From positions 1 to 64,000 of the forward strand of contig NZ_MRBK01000015.1 in NCBI RefSeq assembly GCF_001969815.1: DNA of 64,000 bases, read 5' to 3'. The translations under genes and the position numbers were made by a program. Every line of letters begins with the position of its first letter. Position 1 is the stretch's first letter. This document shows positions 47,231-54,845 of the stretch, piece after piece. Source of the DNA: Bacillus swezeyi (lineage in GTDB: Bacteria; Bacillota; Bacilli; Bacillales; Bacillaceae). The notes beneath the pieces were generated by a model. That model ran no database searches, was not told where the DNA came from, and was given only the letters and a program-made list of their open reading frames with translations.

Positions 47231-48025
47231 ATGATGAGTGATCCTTATATGCCGCTGACTTCTATTAAAAGCGGGGTCTTGAAGGAATATGCCAAAGGAG
47301 TTTACGGATTAACCGTTCAAATTGTGAATGTATATTTTATTTTCGATCCTGATTCGCGTGAAGCCGTGTTAATCGACGCGGGTATGCCAAAATCTGCACC
47401 TTTCATTTTAAAAGAAGCAGAAGAGCGGTTTGGCGGTGATTTTCAGCTGAAAGCGATCGTTTTGACGCATGGGCATTTCGATCATGTCGGCGCATTGGAG
47501 GAGCTTCTGGAAAAATGGCCGGTCCCCGTTTACACTCATCCTGAAGAAATGCCGTATTTAACGGGGAAAGCGGATTATCCGCCTGCAAAACCGGATGTGA
47601 AAAGCGGACTGGTGGCAAAGCTTTCTCCATTATTTCCGCGGCATTCAATCGATATTTCATCCCATGTAAAGCCGCTTAGTGAAGACGGCTCTGTTCCTTT
47701 CCTTCCCGGCTGGAAGTGGACGGACACGCCAGGCCATACACCAGGGCATATTTCGCTTTTCCGGGAGTCGGACAGAACCTTGATCGTCGGGGATGCCGTT
47801 ACAACGGTAGAACAGGAATCTCTTTTTGAGGTGGCGATTCAAAAACAAGAGCTGAACGGTCCGCCTGCTTATTTTACGATGGACTGGACAAAAGCGGCAG
47901 ACTCGATTCGCAAGCTGGCTGAACTTAAACCGGCATCACTGTTGACAGGCCACGGCGTGCCGATGATGGGGGACGATTTTTCACAGGAACTGCTCAGTCT
48001 GTCCAACCGCCTTCCCGTTTCATAG
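47231..48025 (+). CDS. yflN: MBL-fold metallo-hydrolase (YflN-like)
   Basis: About 264 residues. HGHFDH (in LTHGHFDHVGALE), DTPGHTPGH, GDAV and TGHGVPM supply the usual metal ligands of the metallo-beta-lactamase fold. The length and the place upstream of nos agree with B. subtilis YflN, a putative metallo-hydrolase. The start is uncertain among ATG 47204, 47231 and 47234; GGTGA at 47225-47229 favours the latter two. It is not a close duplicate of the neighbouring MBL protein. Confidence 0.8.
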   Translation: MMSDPYMPLTSIKSGVLKEYAKGVYGLTVQIVNVYFIFDPDSREAVLIDAGMPKSAPFILKEAEERFGGDFQLKAIVLTHGHFDHVGALEELLEKWPVPVYTHPEEMPYLTGKADYPPAKPDVKSGLVAKLSPLFPRHSIDISSHVKPLSEDGSVPFLPGWKWTDTPGHTPGHISLFRESDRTLIVGDAVTTVEQESLFEVAIQKQELNGPPAYFTMDWTKAADSIRKLAELKPASLLTGHGVPMMGDDFSQELLSLSNRLPVS

Positions 48026-48041
48026 CCAGAAGCAAGTGTTA

Positions 48042-48077
48042 GCTGAAACATTCGGTTCGCCTGAATGTTTCTTTTTT
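48042..48077 (+). terminator. Terminator after yflN
   Basis: GAAACATTC pairs with GAATGTTTC, followed by TTTTTT. Confidence 0.82.
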
Positions 48078-48232
48078 ATGAGAGTGCGAGTGAAAAATGA
48101 ACCATTTCTTTCATAGCGTTTGTTCCAGTTTCCAGCTGTGTATGTGTACCAATTGATTCATTTTCTGAAATTTTAGACAAAAAATGCGCGCGTTTCATTT
48201 ATAATGCAGGTATGCTGGAAAGGAGCTGAGGA

Positions 48233-49879
48233 ATGATGAATGTGCAAAAAAGGGTGCAAGCTTTGCTGGGGATCACAATTTTATTTGCCGGACTGCTGTT
48301 CTTCGATGTGGCGCATGCCGCTGAAACCCCTTATTACGGAAAAAATTACGCTCAGCCAGAACCATTATCTTCATTATATCCAGAGCCTGAAGAAACATTT
48401 AAAACGCCTGCTTTCGTAAAAAAGGGGGAAGCCTTTACGACACAGGAAGAAATGATGAAGTTTATCAACAGTCTGACAAAAAAAAGTCCGTACGTCAAAA
48501 TGAAAAATATCGGTTTTTCGATTGAAAAAAGAGAAATTCCTGTGCTTTATTTTACAAAAGATGACCGTATACGGTCGATATCCAAAAAGCCGATTATTTG
48601 GCTGCAGGGACAAATTCACGGAAATGAACCGGCTGCCGGGGAAGCGACTTTGGCAATGGCCGAGAAATTGGCCGGGCCATACGGGGATAAAGTCCTCGAT
48701 AAGGTCAACGTGGTCATTGTCCCGAGAGTTAATCCTGACGGCTCTTATCACTTTAACAGAAGGCTTTCAAGCGGAATCGACGGAAACAGAGACCATGTGA
48801 AGCTTGAGTCTCCCGAAGTACGCGCCATCCATAAGGAATTCATTCAATATGCTCCAGAGGTCGTCATTGACGCACATGAATATGGTGTGGGCCAAAACGA
48901 ATTTCAACATATCGGTGAAAAAGGGACATTGAAATACCACGATATTTTAGTTTTATCAGGAAAAAATTTAAATATCCCGGAATCCATCAGGAATGCCTCT
49001 GACAGCCTTTATGTGAACGGCATCAAAGCAAAGCTTGATCAGAAAGGTTTCTCAAATGATTCCTATTATACGACTGGAAAAAGCAAGGACGGGAAAATCG
49101 AAATCTATGAAGGCGGCACAGAAGCGAGGATCGGACGCAATGCCTTTGCTCTTCAGCCTGCTCTTTCCTTCCTTGTTGAAAGCAGGGGAATCGACATCGG
49201 ACGCGAAAATTTCGCAAGAAGGGTCGCTGCTCAAGTGGCGACACATGAGACCATCATGAACACGACGGTCAAGCATGCAGCTGAAATCAAACATCTTGTC
49301 GCCGCTGAAAAATTAAAGCTGATCCAACAAGGGGCAAAAGGAAATGACAAGGATCAGGTCGTCATTACAAGCGACTTTGCCGGGCCGTTTGCAGATACGC
49401 TGAAAATGGCGGATATTGCTTCAGGACAAGCAGTCGATGTCCCCGTTCAATATTACAGTGCGAGCCAGGCTGTACCGACCCTGTCGCGAACACGGCCGAG
49501 AGCCTATCTTGTCTTGCCGGGACATCAAGATATCGATCAGAAATTGAAAGACCAAGGGCTAAAAAGCGTGACGCTGAAGTTTAAGAAAAAACTTTCAGCA
49601 GAGGCTTTTCAGGTTGTCTCTAAAGAAACGGCGGGAGAATCAGAAGGCCGTCCCGTCATCAAAGTAGAAACAAAGCTTAAAAACAAGAAAAAAGAGTTTC
49701 CAAAGGGAACAAAAATCTATTTTACTGCCCAGCCGCAGAGCAATCTCTTATCGATTGCGCTTGAACCTGAATCAGTTGACAGTTTTGTAAGCACAGGCTA
49801 TATTTCTTCTGAAGCGGGGAAAGAGCTTCCTGTCTATCGCTTTATGTTCGATCAAAAGACGCTTCATATTCAAGAATAA
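48233..49879 (+). CDS. Secreted M14-family zinc carboxypeptidase
   Basis: 548 residues with a signal peptide (KR, then LLGITILFAGLLFF) and an AHA cleavage site after residue 29. The zinc-binding HxxE is H129-G-N-E132 in QIHGNEPAAGE, and a later histidine is H215 in VIDAHEYG; RVNPDGSYHFNR is the usual substrate-binding arginine region. The C-terminal ~180 residues are an extra beta-rich domain. It probably trims peptides or peptidoglycan-linked peptides outside the cell. ATG 48233 has AAGGAG upstream; ATG 48236 is an equal alternative. It is followed by its own terminator. Confidence 0.85.
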   Translation: MMNVQKRVQALLGITILFAGLLFFDVAHAAETPYYGKNYAQPEPLSSLYPEPEETFKTPAFVKKGEAFTTQEEMMKFINSLTKKSPYVKMKNIGFSIEKREIPVLYFTKDDRIRSISKKPIIWLQGQIHGNEPAAGEATLAMAEKLAGPYGDKVLDKVNVVIVPRVNPDGSYHFNRRLSSGIDGNRDHVKLESPEVRAIHKEFIQYAPEVVIDAHEYGVGQNEFQHIGEKGTLKYHDILVLSGKNLNIPESIRNASDSLYVNGIKAKLDQKGFSNDSYYTTGKSKDGKIEIYEGGTEARIGRNAFALQPALSFLVESRGIDIGRENFARRVAAQVATHETIMNTTVKHAAEIKHLVAAEKLKLIQQGAKGNDKDQVVITSDFAGPFADTLKMADIASGQAVDVPVQYYSASQAVPTLSRTRPRAYLVLPGHQDIDQKLKDQGLKSVTLKFKKKLSAEAFQVVSKETAGESEGRPVIKVETKLKNKKKEFPKGTKIYFTAQPQSNLLSIALEPESVDSFVSTGYISSEAGKELPVYRFMFDQKTLHIQE

Positions 49880-49885
49880 AAAAGA

Positions 49886-49918
49886 AGGCATCCGACCCTT
49901 TGGCGGATGCTTTTTTAG
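49886..49918 (+). terminator. Terminator of the M14 peptidase gene
   Basis: GGCATCCG pairs with CGGATGC(T), followed by TTTTTT. Confidence 0.85.
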
Positions 49919-50012
49919 AGGTTTTTTGTCTTTTCATACAGAAAGGTTTTAAACTGTGCCGGAAACTTATACAATAAATATCAACCTAAAAGCAGGAAAG
50001 GAGAGAATTCGG

Positions 50013-51113
50013 TTGGAAGCACATGAAGAGCGATGGAATGAAGCAAAGGCCTTCATTGAGATATGCTTCGGAGAACTGTCAAAATCCGAAGAGGAAAAAA
50101 AGCTGCGTTTACATAACATACGAGAAGAAATCAAGAAAACCGGCACCTATACACATACAATGGAAGAAATCGAACATGGAGCAAGAATGGCTTGGAGAAA
50201 CAGCAGCCGCTGCATCGGCAGGCTGTTTTGGCATTCTCTTACTGTCCTGGACAAAAGGGACGCCCGGACGGAAGAAGAGGTGCGGGATGCGCTGTTTCAG
50301 CATATTCGATTAGCGACTAACAGCGGAAAAATAAAACCGTTCATTACTATATTTCCTCCAGAACAAAACGGGGAAAAGAAAGTCACCATTTGGAACCATC
50401 AGCTGATCAGATACGCGGGATATGAGACGGAAAACGGCGTTGTCGGCGATCCGGCTTCAACAGAGCTGACAAAAGCGTGTCAGGCGCTTGGCTGGAAAGG
50501 AGAGGGGACGCTTTTTGATCCGCTGCCGCTCGTTTTTCAAATCGCAGATCATCCTCCTGTCTGGTATGACCTGCCCAAGGATATCGTAAAAGAGGTGCCG
50601 CTCATACACCCTGACATTGCAGCTTTTCAAGATTTGGGGCTGAAATGGTATGCCGTTCCGATTATTGCGGACATGAAGCTCGAAATCGGAGGAATCCATT
50701 ATAATGCCGCACCTTTTAATGGATGGTATATGGGAACAGAAATAGGCGCGCGCAACCTCGCTGATACAGACCGCTATAATGTGCTGGAAAAAGTGGCGGC
50801 CGTTATGGGGCTTGACACAGAGCGAAATGCCTCCCTGTGGAAAGACAGAGCGCTTGTTGAGCTAAATACGGCTGTGCTTTACTCTTATAAAAAAGCGGGT
50901 GTCAGCATCGTTGACCACCATACAGCGGCAAGCCAATTTAAACGGTTTGAGGAACAGGAAGCTGAAGAGGGGCGGGAGCTCTCGGCAAGCTGGACATGGC
51001 TGATTCCGCCGTTATCACCGGCATCGACCCATATATTCCACAGCTATTATGAAAATAAGCCGGTAAAACCAAATTATTTTTATCAGGAAAAGCCTTATCT
51101 CGGGGATTACTAA
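50013..51113 (+). CDS. nos: Nitric oxide synthase oxygenase
   Basis: 366 residues, the oxygenase domain only; no flavin reductase domain follows, as in all Bacillus NOS. It makes NO from arginine using heme and a pterin, with electrons from general flavodoxins. The heme-thiolate cysteine is C67 in [10 protein letters not shown]. Arginine and pterin-site regions [20 protein letters not shown] and [18 protein letters not shown] are intact. TTG 50013 is chosen, with AAAGGAG 9 bp upstream and an N-terminus of the same length as B. subtilis Nos; the frame runs up to GTG 49956 without a ribosome-binding site. NO helps cells against oxidative stress and antibiotics. Confidence 0.95.
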   Translation: MEAHEERWNEAKAFIEICFGELSKSEEEKKLRLHNIREEIKKTGTYTHTMEEIEHGARMAWRNSSRCIGRLFWHSLTVLDKRDARTEEEVRDALFQHIRLATNSGKIKPFITIFPPEQNGEKKVTIWNHQLIRYAGYETENGVVGDPASTELTKACQALGWKGEGTLFDPLPLVFQIADHPPVWYDLPKDIVKEVPLIHPDIAAFQDLGLKWYAVPIIADMKLEIGGIHYNAAPFNGWYMGTEIGARNLADTDRYNVLEKVAAVMGLDTERNASLWKDRALVELNTAVLYSYKKAGVSIVDHHTAASQFKRFEEQEAEEGRELSASWTWLIPPLSPASTHIFHSYYENKPVKPNYFYQEKPYLGDY

Positions 51114-51316
51114 AGAGGAAAATCGGAGATCAAAAGAAAATACTTTGTGCCATGCAGCGTGTTCGCTGTTTTTTGCAATGCTTACATATAGCAAAGATGC
51201 AAAAATCTTGCTCTGTCATACGGCAGGCGAGATTGCCTTTATTCATAGGCCTTACCCAAAAAACAGGCTCGATGACGTTTTCTTATCAAGATCGCCGGCG
51301 CATGAATCATCAATGA

Positions 51317-51342
51317 AAGGCTCCGTATCGGAGCCTTTTTCA
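51317..51342. terminator. Terminator between nos and sdpI
   Basis: AAAGGCTCC pairs with GGAGCCTTT around GTATC; it can serve both convergent genes. Confidence 0.85.
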
Positions 51343-51354
51343 CTGATCCTCATG

Positions 51355-51993
51355 TCAGCTCTTCACATCCATTTCTTTTCGATAGAGAACATAGGAATAG
51401 ATATAGGGAGCAAAAACCGTGATCAAAATAATGGGCAGCATCATACCTTCGCTTATTGAAAACAACCCGTCCGCCGCTATCAGAAGTCCTGCGGCAGTAA
51501 ATACTTTCGCCGCAAATCTGTGGGTCTTCTTCCAAATCGCATCACTGCTCAATGTCCAAGGATTCTTAATTCCGAAAAAGAAATTGGAGCGGACTCTCGG
51601 AAGGTAATTGCCGATCACGATCAATAGAACGCCCACAAGCACCGGAACGATGCTTCCCGTCGGCAGGTCATAGCCGAGCCCTGTCATGACTACTAGCAGA
51701 TTGATCAAGAAAAATAACAGCAGCATTGCATTTATGAGAAGATGATATGTTTTTGAAAAAAGCTGATAGTTCTTTCTGCGCGGATCCAGTTTTGGAGTCA
51801 GGATCATCATGATATACAGAAAGACAAGCAAACCCATCATGGTCAGCATCGCTTCCATTTTTGAAGCATATCTGTCAACTTCGCCTGAGGACGACCAATG
51901 GATGGGCACTTGATCGGATATGTGCGGATAAGCGATCGCCCACATCAAAAGATTAGCTAAAATAATAGATAGTGAAAATATGTGCTTCTTCAT
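51355..51993 (-). CDS. sdpI: SdpI-family immunity membrane protein
   Basis: 212 residues, six predicted helices. The N-terminal DUF1648-like part has YPHISDQVPIHWSSSGEVD; the C-terminal SdpI part has VLLIVIGNYLPRVRSNFFFG, NPWTLSSDAIWKKTHRFAAK. In B. subtilis SdpI protects cells from the SDP cannibalism toxin and, when bound to toxin, sequesters SdpR. The start ATG overlaps the sdpR stop (ATGA). The toxin genes sdpABC are not in this window. Confidence 0.88.
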   Translation of the reverse strand: MKKHIFSLSIILANLLMWAIAYPHISDQVPIHWSSSGEVDRYASKMEAMLTMMGLLVFLYIMMILTPKLDPRRKNYQLFSKTYHLLINAMLLLFFLINLLVVMTGLGYDLPTGSIVPVLVGVLLIVIGNYLPRVRSNFFFGIKNPWTLSSDAIWKKTHRFAAKVFTAAGLLIAADGLFSISEGMMLPIILITVFAPYIYSYVLYRKEMDVKS

Positions 51994-52274
51994 TTTGTAT
52001 CCCCTTCGTTTTTGCCGGTTTGTTCAGTAAAACTGAAAGCCCAGCTGATAATGTCTTGAAACATGGTTGTATTCAGAGAGTAAATGATGAACTGGCCTTT
52101 TTTTTCATCTTGTATTAATTCGGCCTGTTTTAAGATTTTCAAATGCTGTGAAATACTGGGTTTTGACATTTGGAAGTGCCCTGAAATTTCACCAGCGGTC
52201 AAATCCCGCTCTTTCAGCAGATTCAAAATCTTTCTTCTTGTCGGATCAGCTAAGGCTTTAAACATTTGATTCAT
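51990..52274 (-). CDS. sdpR: ArsR-family repressor SdpR
   Basis: 94 residues with an ArsR winged helix (FKALADPTRRKILNLLKERD, then MSKPSISQHLKILKQAELI) and no metal-binding cysteines. B. subtilis SdpR represses sdpRI and is inactivated through SdpI. A perfect palindrome lies on its own promoter at 52298-52317, implying autorepression. AAGGGATGC precedes the ATG. It is translationally coupled to sdpI. Confidence 0.9.
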   Translation of the reverse strand: MNQMFKALADPTRRKILNLLKERDLTAGEISGHFQMSKPSISQHLKILKQAELIQDEKKGQFIIYSLNTTMFQDIISWAFSFTEQTGKNEGDTK

Positions 52275-52297
52275 TTGTAAGCATCCCTTAATTCGAA

Positions 52298-52344
52298 ATT
52301 TAGTTATTTAACTAAATACTAAAATTAAATACGGAATAAGTCAA
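52298..52344 (-). promoter_or_regulatory. sdpRI promoter with SdpR operator
   Basis: On the minus strand TTGACT (52344-52339), a 17-bp spacer and TAGTAT (52321-52316) form the promoter. The inverted repeat ATTTAGTTA-TT-TAACTAAAT (52298-52317) begins at the -10 and covers the start site. Confidence 0.8.
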
Positions 52345-52354
52345 GGAGCAATTA

Positions 52355-52381
52355 AAAAATCCGCCGTCAGCGGCGGATTTT
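52355..52381 (-). terminator. Terminator of acyP
   Basis: AAAATCCGCC and GGCGGATTTT form a stem just beyond the acyP stop on the minus strand, followed by T residues. Confidence 0.7.
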
Positions 52382-52652
52382 AATAGCTGATATTAAATTT
52401 TTGATATCCGTCGAGTTGTTTTGTTTCTTCTACTTTCACATTCGTTACGTTTGAGAACGGACTGCCTTTTTCTACTGCTTTCAAGAAGTGTTTCAGGCTT
52501 TCTTCCGGGCCTTCGGCACGAATCTCCACAGCGCCGCTGTCGAGATTTCTCACCCAGCCGGTTAACTTGTGTTTGTCTGCTTCCATTTGAACGAAGTAGC
52601 GAAAGCCCACACCTTGGACACGCCCATCTATAATGATTCGATATTGAAGCAT
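52380..52652 (-). CDS. acyP: Acylphosphatase
   Basis: 90 residues, the family's usual size. The active-site loop GRVQGVGFRYF contains R18 and the catalytic asparagine is N36 in GWVRNLDSG. It hydrolyses carboxyl-phosphate bonds in small acyl phosphates. ATG 52652 has AAGGGG about 9 bp upstream; a GTG 9 bp earlier is in frame. It corresponds to yflL of B. subtilis by position and is divergent from yflK. Confidence 0.94.
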   Translation of the reverse strand: MLQYRIIIDGRVQGVGFRYFVQMEADKHKLTGWVRNLDSGAVEIRAEGPEESLKHFLKAVEKGSPFSNVTNVKVEETKQLDGYQKFNISY

Positions 52653-52761
52653 AGAGAACACCCCTTCTTCTATGCTATCATATTTCCCATTTTAAGATCA
52701 TGGGATAGACATAATCTAAAGGAATCGTTAAAATATGAAAATAAAGGAAGGACGTGAAGTT

Positions 52762-53412
52762 TTGGAAAATCGAAAGTATGAGATTTTTTCTATTTATGTC
52801 GGACATCCGGACACATATGACTTTGAAGGAAAGAAGGTAGAGACGGCGATTTTCAAAGAGCCCGTCGATAAGCCCGTGTATTTAAGCCGCACAAACTTTG
52901 AAGGAGACAGGCAGGCTGATCTCGTCCATCATGGCGGAGCGGATAAAGCGGTTTGCGTCTATCCGGCGGATCATTATGGATACTGGGAAGACGTCCTGAA
53001 GAAAAAGCTTCCTGAAGCGGCATTCGGAGAAAATTTGACGGTTAAAGGCTTAACAGAAAAAGGTGTGTGCATCGGGGATACTTTTAAGCTGGGAGAAGCT
53101 CTTGTTCAAGTAAGCCAGCCGCGGCAGCCGTGTTTTAAGCTTGCCAAAAAGTTGAATGAAAAAGATATGGTATTGAAAGTGAGAGATACAGGCTACAGCG
53201 GATTTTATTTCAGAGTATTGGAAGAAGGGATCGTTGCGCCGGATGCGCAGCTGCAGTTCGTTTCCCGTGATGTGAATGAAGTGACCGTTTCATACGCCAA
53301 CCATCTGATGTATCATGACAGGGATAATCAGCCCGCCATTCGCAAGATCCTTGAGGTCGATGCTTTGTCAGAAAGCTGGAGAGCGTCCTTTTTAAAACAG
53401 CTGAGCGCTTAA
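52762..53412 (+). CDS. yflK: MOSC-domain protein YflK
   Basis: About 216 residues with the MOSC and 3-alpha domains. QADLVHHGGADKAVCVYP and PRQPCFKLA with the conserved cysteine are typical. MOSC proteins deliver sulfur to molybdenum cofactor or detoxify N-hydroxylated bases (YiiM/YcbX type). TTG 52762 has AAAGGAAGGA 8 bp upstream and is preferred; ATG 52735 is in frame but lacks one. It follows B. subtilis gene order (acyP-yflK-yflJ). Confidence 0.88.
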   Translation: MENRKYEIFSIYVGHPDTYDFEGKKVETAIFKEPVDKPVYLSRTNFEGDRQADLVHHGGADKAVCVYPADHYGYWEDVLKKKLPEAAFGENLTVKGLTEKGVCIGDTFKLGEALVQVSQPRQPCFKLAKKLNEKDMVLKVRDTGYSGFYFRVLEEGIVAPDAQLQFVSRDVNEVTVSYANHLMYHDRDNQPAIRKILEVDALSESWRASFLKQLSA

Positions 53413-53415
53413 AAA

Positions 53416-53443
53416 TAAGCCGTGCCGAAAGCGGCACGGCTTA
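53416..53443 (+). terminator. Terminator of yflK
   Basis: AAGCCGTGCCG pairs with CGGCACGGCTT around AAAG. The T-run is short, but the stem is very stable and lies between convergent genes. Confidence 0.75.
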
Positions 53444-53454
53444 GAATGAGTGGT

Positions 53455-53586
53455 TTATTTTTTTACGCTTTCTAGCAGATTGGCTAAAAAGTGCGCTTTA
53501 TAGCTTTGAAGCTTTCTTCCTTCATACTTCGTCATTCCGAGCTTTTTCAGTTCCTCTACATACCAGCCTTTGCTTCCGTAATGCAT
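53455..53586 (-). CDS. yflJ: Small protein YflJ (43 aa)
   Basis: 43 residues, reading MHYGSKGWYVEELKKLGMTK, then YEGRKLQSYKAHFLANLLE. The length and position match B. subtilis YflJ; the function is not known. AAGGGGG about 9 bp upstream supports ATG 53586 within a longer open frame. It is mainly charged and helical with no membrane segment. Confidence 0.82.
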   Translation of the reverse strand: MHYGSKGWYVEELKKLGMTKYEGRKLQSYKAHFLANLLESVKK

Positions 53587-53720
53587 GGCAGAAAACCCCC
53601 TTCTATTATTCGATGCAATTGGCATTCTAACATCTATAGAAAAACGTTGAAAAGGGGTGGGCGAAAATTTTCCGAAACTGAGTCTTTCGTCCTGGTTCGG
53701 GAGTTTGACCATGCAGAATT

Positions 53721-53876
53721 TCAGCTGTGTGTCAGGCTCGTAATGATCATGACAAGGATTGAAATGCTGAGAACAATTCCGATGTATTTTAAATAGCCGT
53801 TCTTTTTTTTATGAGCATATACGATTAAGAACACGCTCTCAATTAAAAAGATCAGCCCGATAATAGCAAACAGCAT
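53721..53876 (-). CDS. yflI: Small membrane protein YflI (51 aa)
   Basis: 51 residues with two hydrophobic helices (LFAIIGLIFLIESVFLIVYA and YIGIVLSISILVMIITSL) joined by HKKKNG. ATG 53876 is preferred because AAAGGAG lies 9 bp upstream; this gives the same length as B. subtilis YflI. An upstream ATG at 53903 is in frame but has no ribosome-binding site. Function unknown. Confidence 0.8.
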   Translation of the reverse strand: MLFAIIGLIFLIESVFLIVYAHKKKNGYLKYIGIVLSISILVMIITSLTHS

Positions 53877-53925
53877 AAGAAAAAGGGCTCCTTTCGGATA
53901 CATTCTGTTTTATATTTTAACATAA

Positions 53926-53953
53926 AAGCCCGGACTTGCATGAGTCCGGGCTT
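53926..53953. terminator. Terminator after mapB
   Basis: AGCCCGGACT pairs with AGTCCGGGCT around TGCATG, between mapB and yflI. Confidence 0.88.
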
Positions 53954-53963
53954 TGAATGAAAA

Positions 53964-54716
53964 TCAGTCAAGCTGTGTTAAAATAATCGGTTCGTTTTTC
54001 GTGATGACGATCGTATGCTCGATCTGTGCGACGAAGCTTCCGTCGGGCGTTTTGAAAGTCCAGCCGTCTCCGGATTCTATAGTATGTTCGGCTTTTGTTG
54101 AAACAAAAGGTTCAAGAGCAATGACTGTTCCGTTTTTAAACAGCGCATTATCAAACGGATCATAGTAATTTAGAATATGGTTCGGCGCTTCATGAAGGTT
54201 TTTTCCAATGCCGTGTCCAGTGAGGTTTTTAATGACGGTAAATCCGTTTTCTTTCGCCTCGTTGTATACGGCTCTGCCGATCTGATTTTGTTTTTTGCCG
54301 GCCCGCGCCTGCAAAAGGCCTTTTTGAAAAGCGCTTTCGACACATTCGCAAAGCTTGTGCAAGGTCTCATCGCCTGTGCCCAATACGAATGAAATGCCGG
54401 TGTCTGAGTAGTAGCCGCCGAATTCCGCGGAAATGTCAATGTTGATCAAATCGCCTTCCTTTAAAATGGCGGATTTGCTTGGAATTCCGTGGGCAACCTC
54501 ATGATTTACGCTGATGCATGTTGTTCCAGGGAAATCATATTCCTTCTCCGGAGCTGATGCTGCTCCATAGGCTTCAAGCACTTCTTTTCCAATGAGATCA
54601 AGTTCTTTTGTACTCATGCCTGGAGCTGCTTTTTTCTTCATTTCCTCCCTCGCCAAAGCGACGATTCTGCCGATTTTTTTGAGCCCTTCAAGCTCTTGGT
54701 CATTCGTTACAATCAC
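53964..54716 (-). CDS. mapB: Methionine aminopeptidase, type I (second copy type)
   Basis: 250 residues. The metal ligands of the pita-bread fold lie in order: aspartates in NIDISAEFGGYYSD, histidine in TGHGIGKNLHE, glutamates in IALEPF and AQIEHT. It removes N-terminal methionine from new proteins. B. subtilis has this gene as mapB (yflG) besides the essential map in the ribosomal operon. GTG 54716 follows AAAGCGGG. It is transcribed alone. Confidence 0.93.
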   Translation of the reverse strand: MIVTNDQELEGLKKIGRIVALAREEMKKKAAPGMSTKELDLIGKEVLEAYGAASAPEKEYDFPGTTCISVNHEVAHGIPSKSAILKEGDLINIDISAEFGGYYSDTGISFVLGTGDETLHKLCECVESAFQKGLLQARAGKKQNQIGRAVYNEAKENGFTVIKNLTGHGIGKNLHEAPNHILNYYDPFDNALFKNGTVIALEPFVSTKAEHTIESGDGWTFKTPDGSFVAQIEHTIVITKNEPIILTQLD

Positions 54717-54807
54717 GATTCATTCCCGCTTTCTTTTTTTATATTCCAAATCAAGCTTACCATATCTGTTCCCGAAAAAGGAACAGCGCGGCTTCAAGAC
54801 GAAAAAA

Positions 54808-54838
54808 CACCTGCCTTCCGTCAGGAAAGCAGGTGCTG
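54808..54838 (-). terminator. Terminator of ltaS
   Basis: On the minus strand CACCTGCTTTCC pairs with GGAAGGCAGGTG, followed by TTTTTT. Confidence 0.9.
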
Positions 54839-54845
54839 CCGATTG

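Noticed and set aside
49956..50012. Longer N-terminus for NO synthase from GTG 49956
   Set aside because: No Shine-Dalgarno before it, whereas AAAGGAG stands directly before TTG 50013 and family length agrees.
51145..51459. 105-codon open frame after nos
   Set aside because: It starts at TTG without a ribosome-binding site, runs through a terminator and into the 3' end of sdpI on the other strand, and resembles no family.
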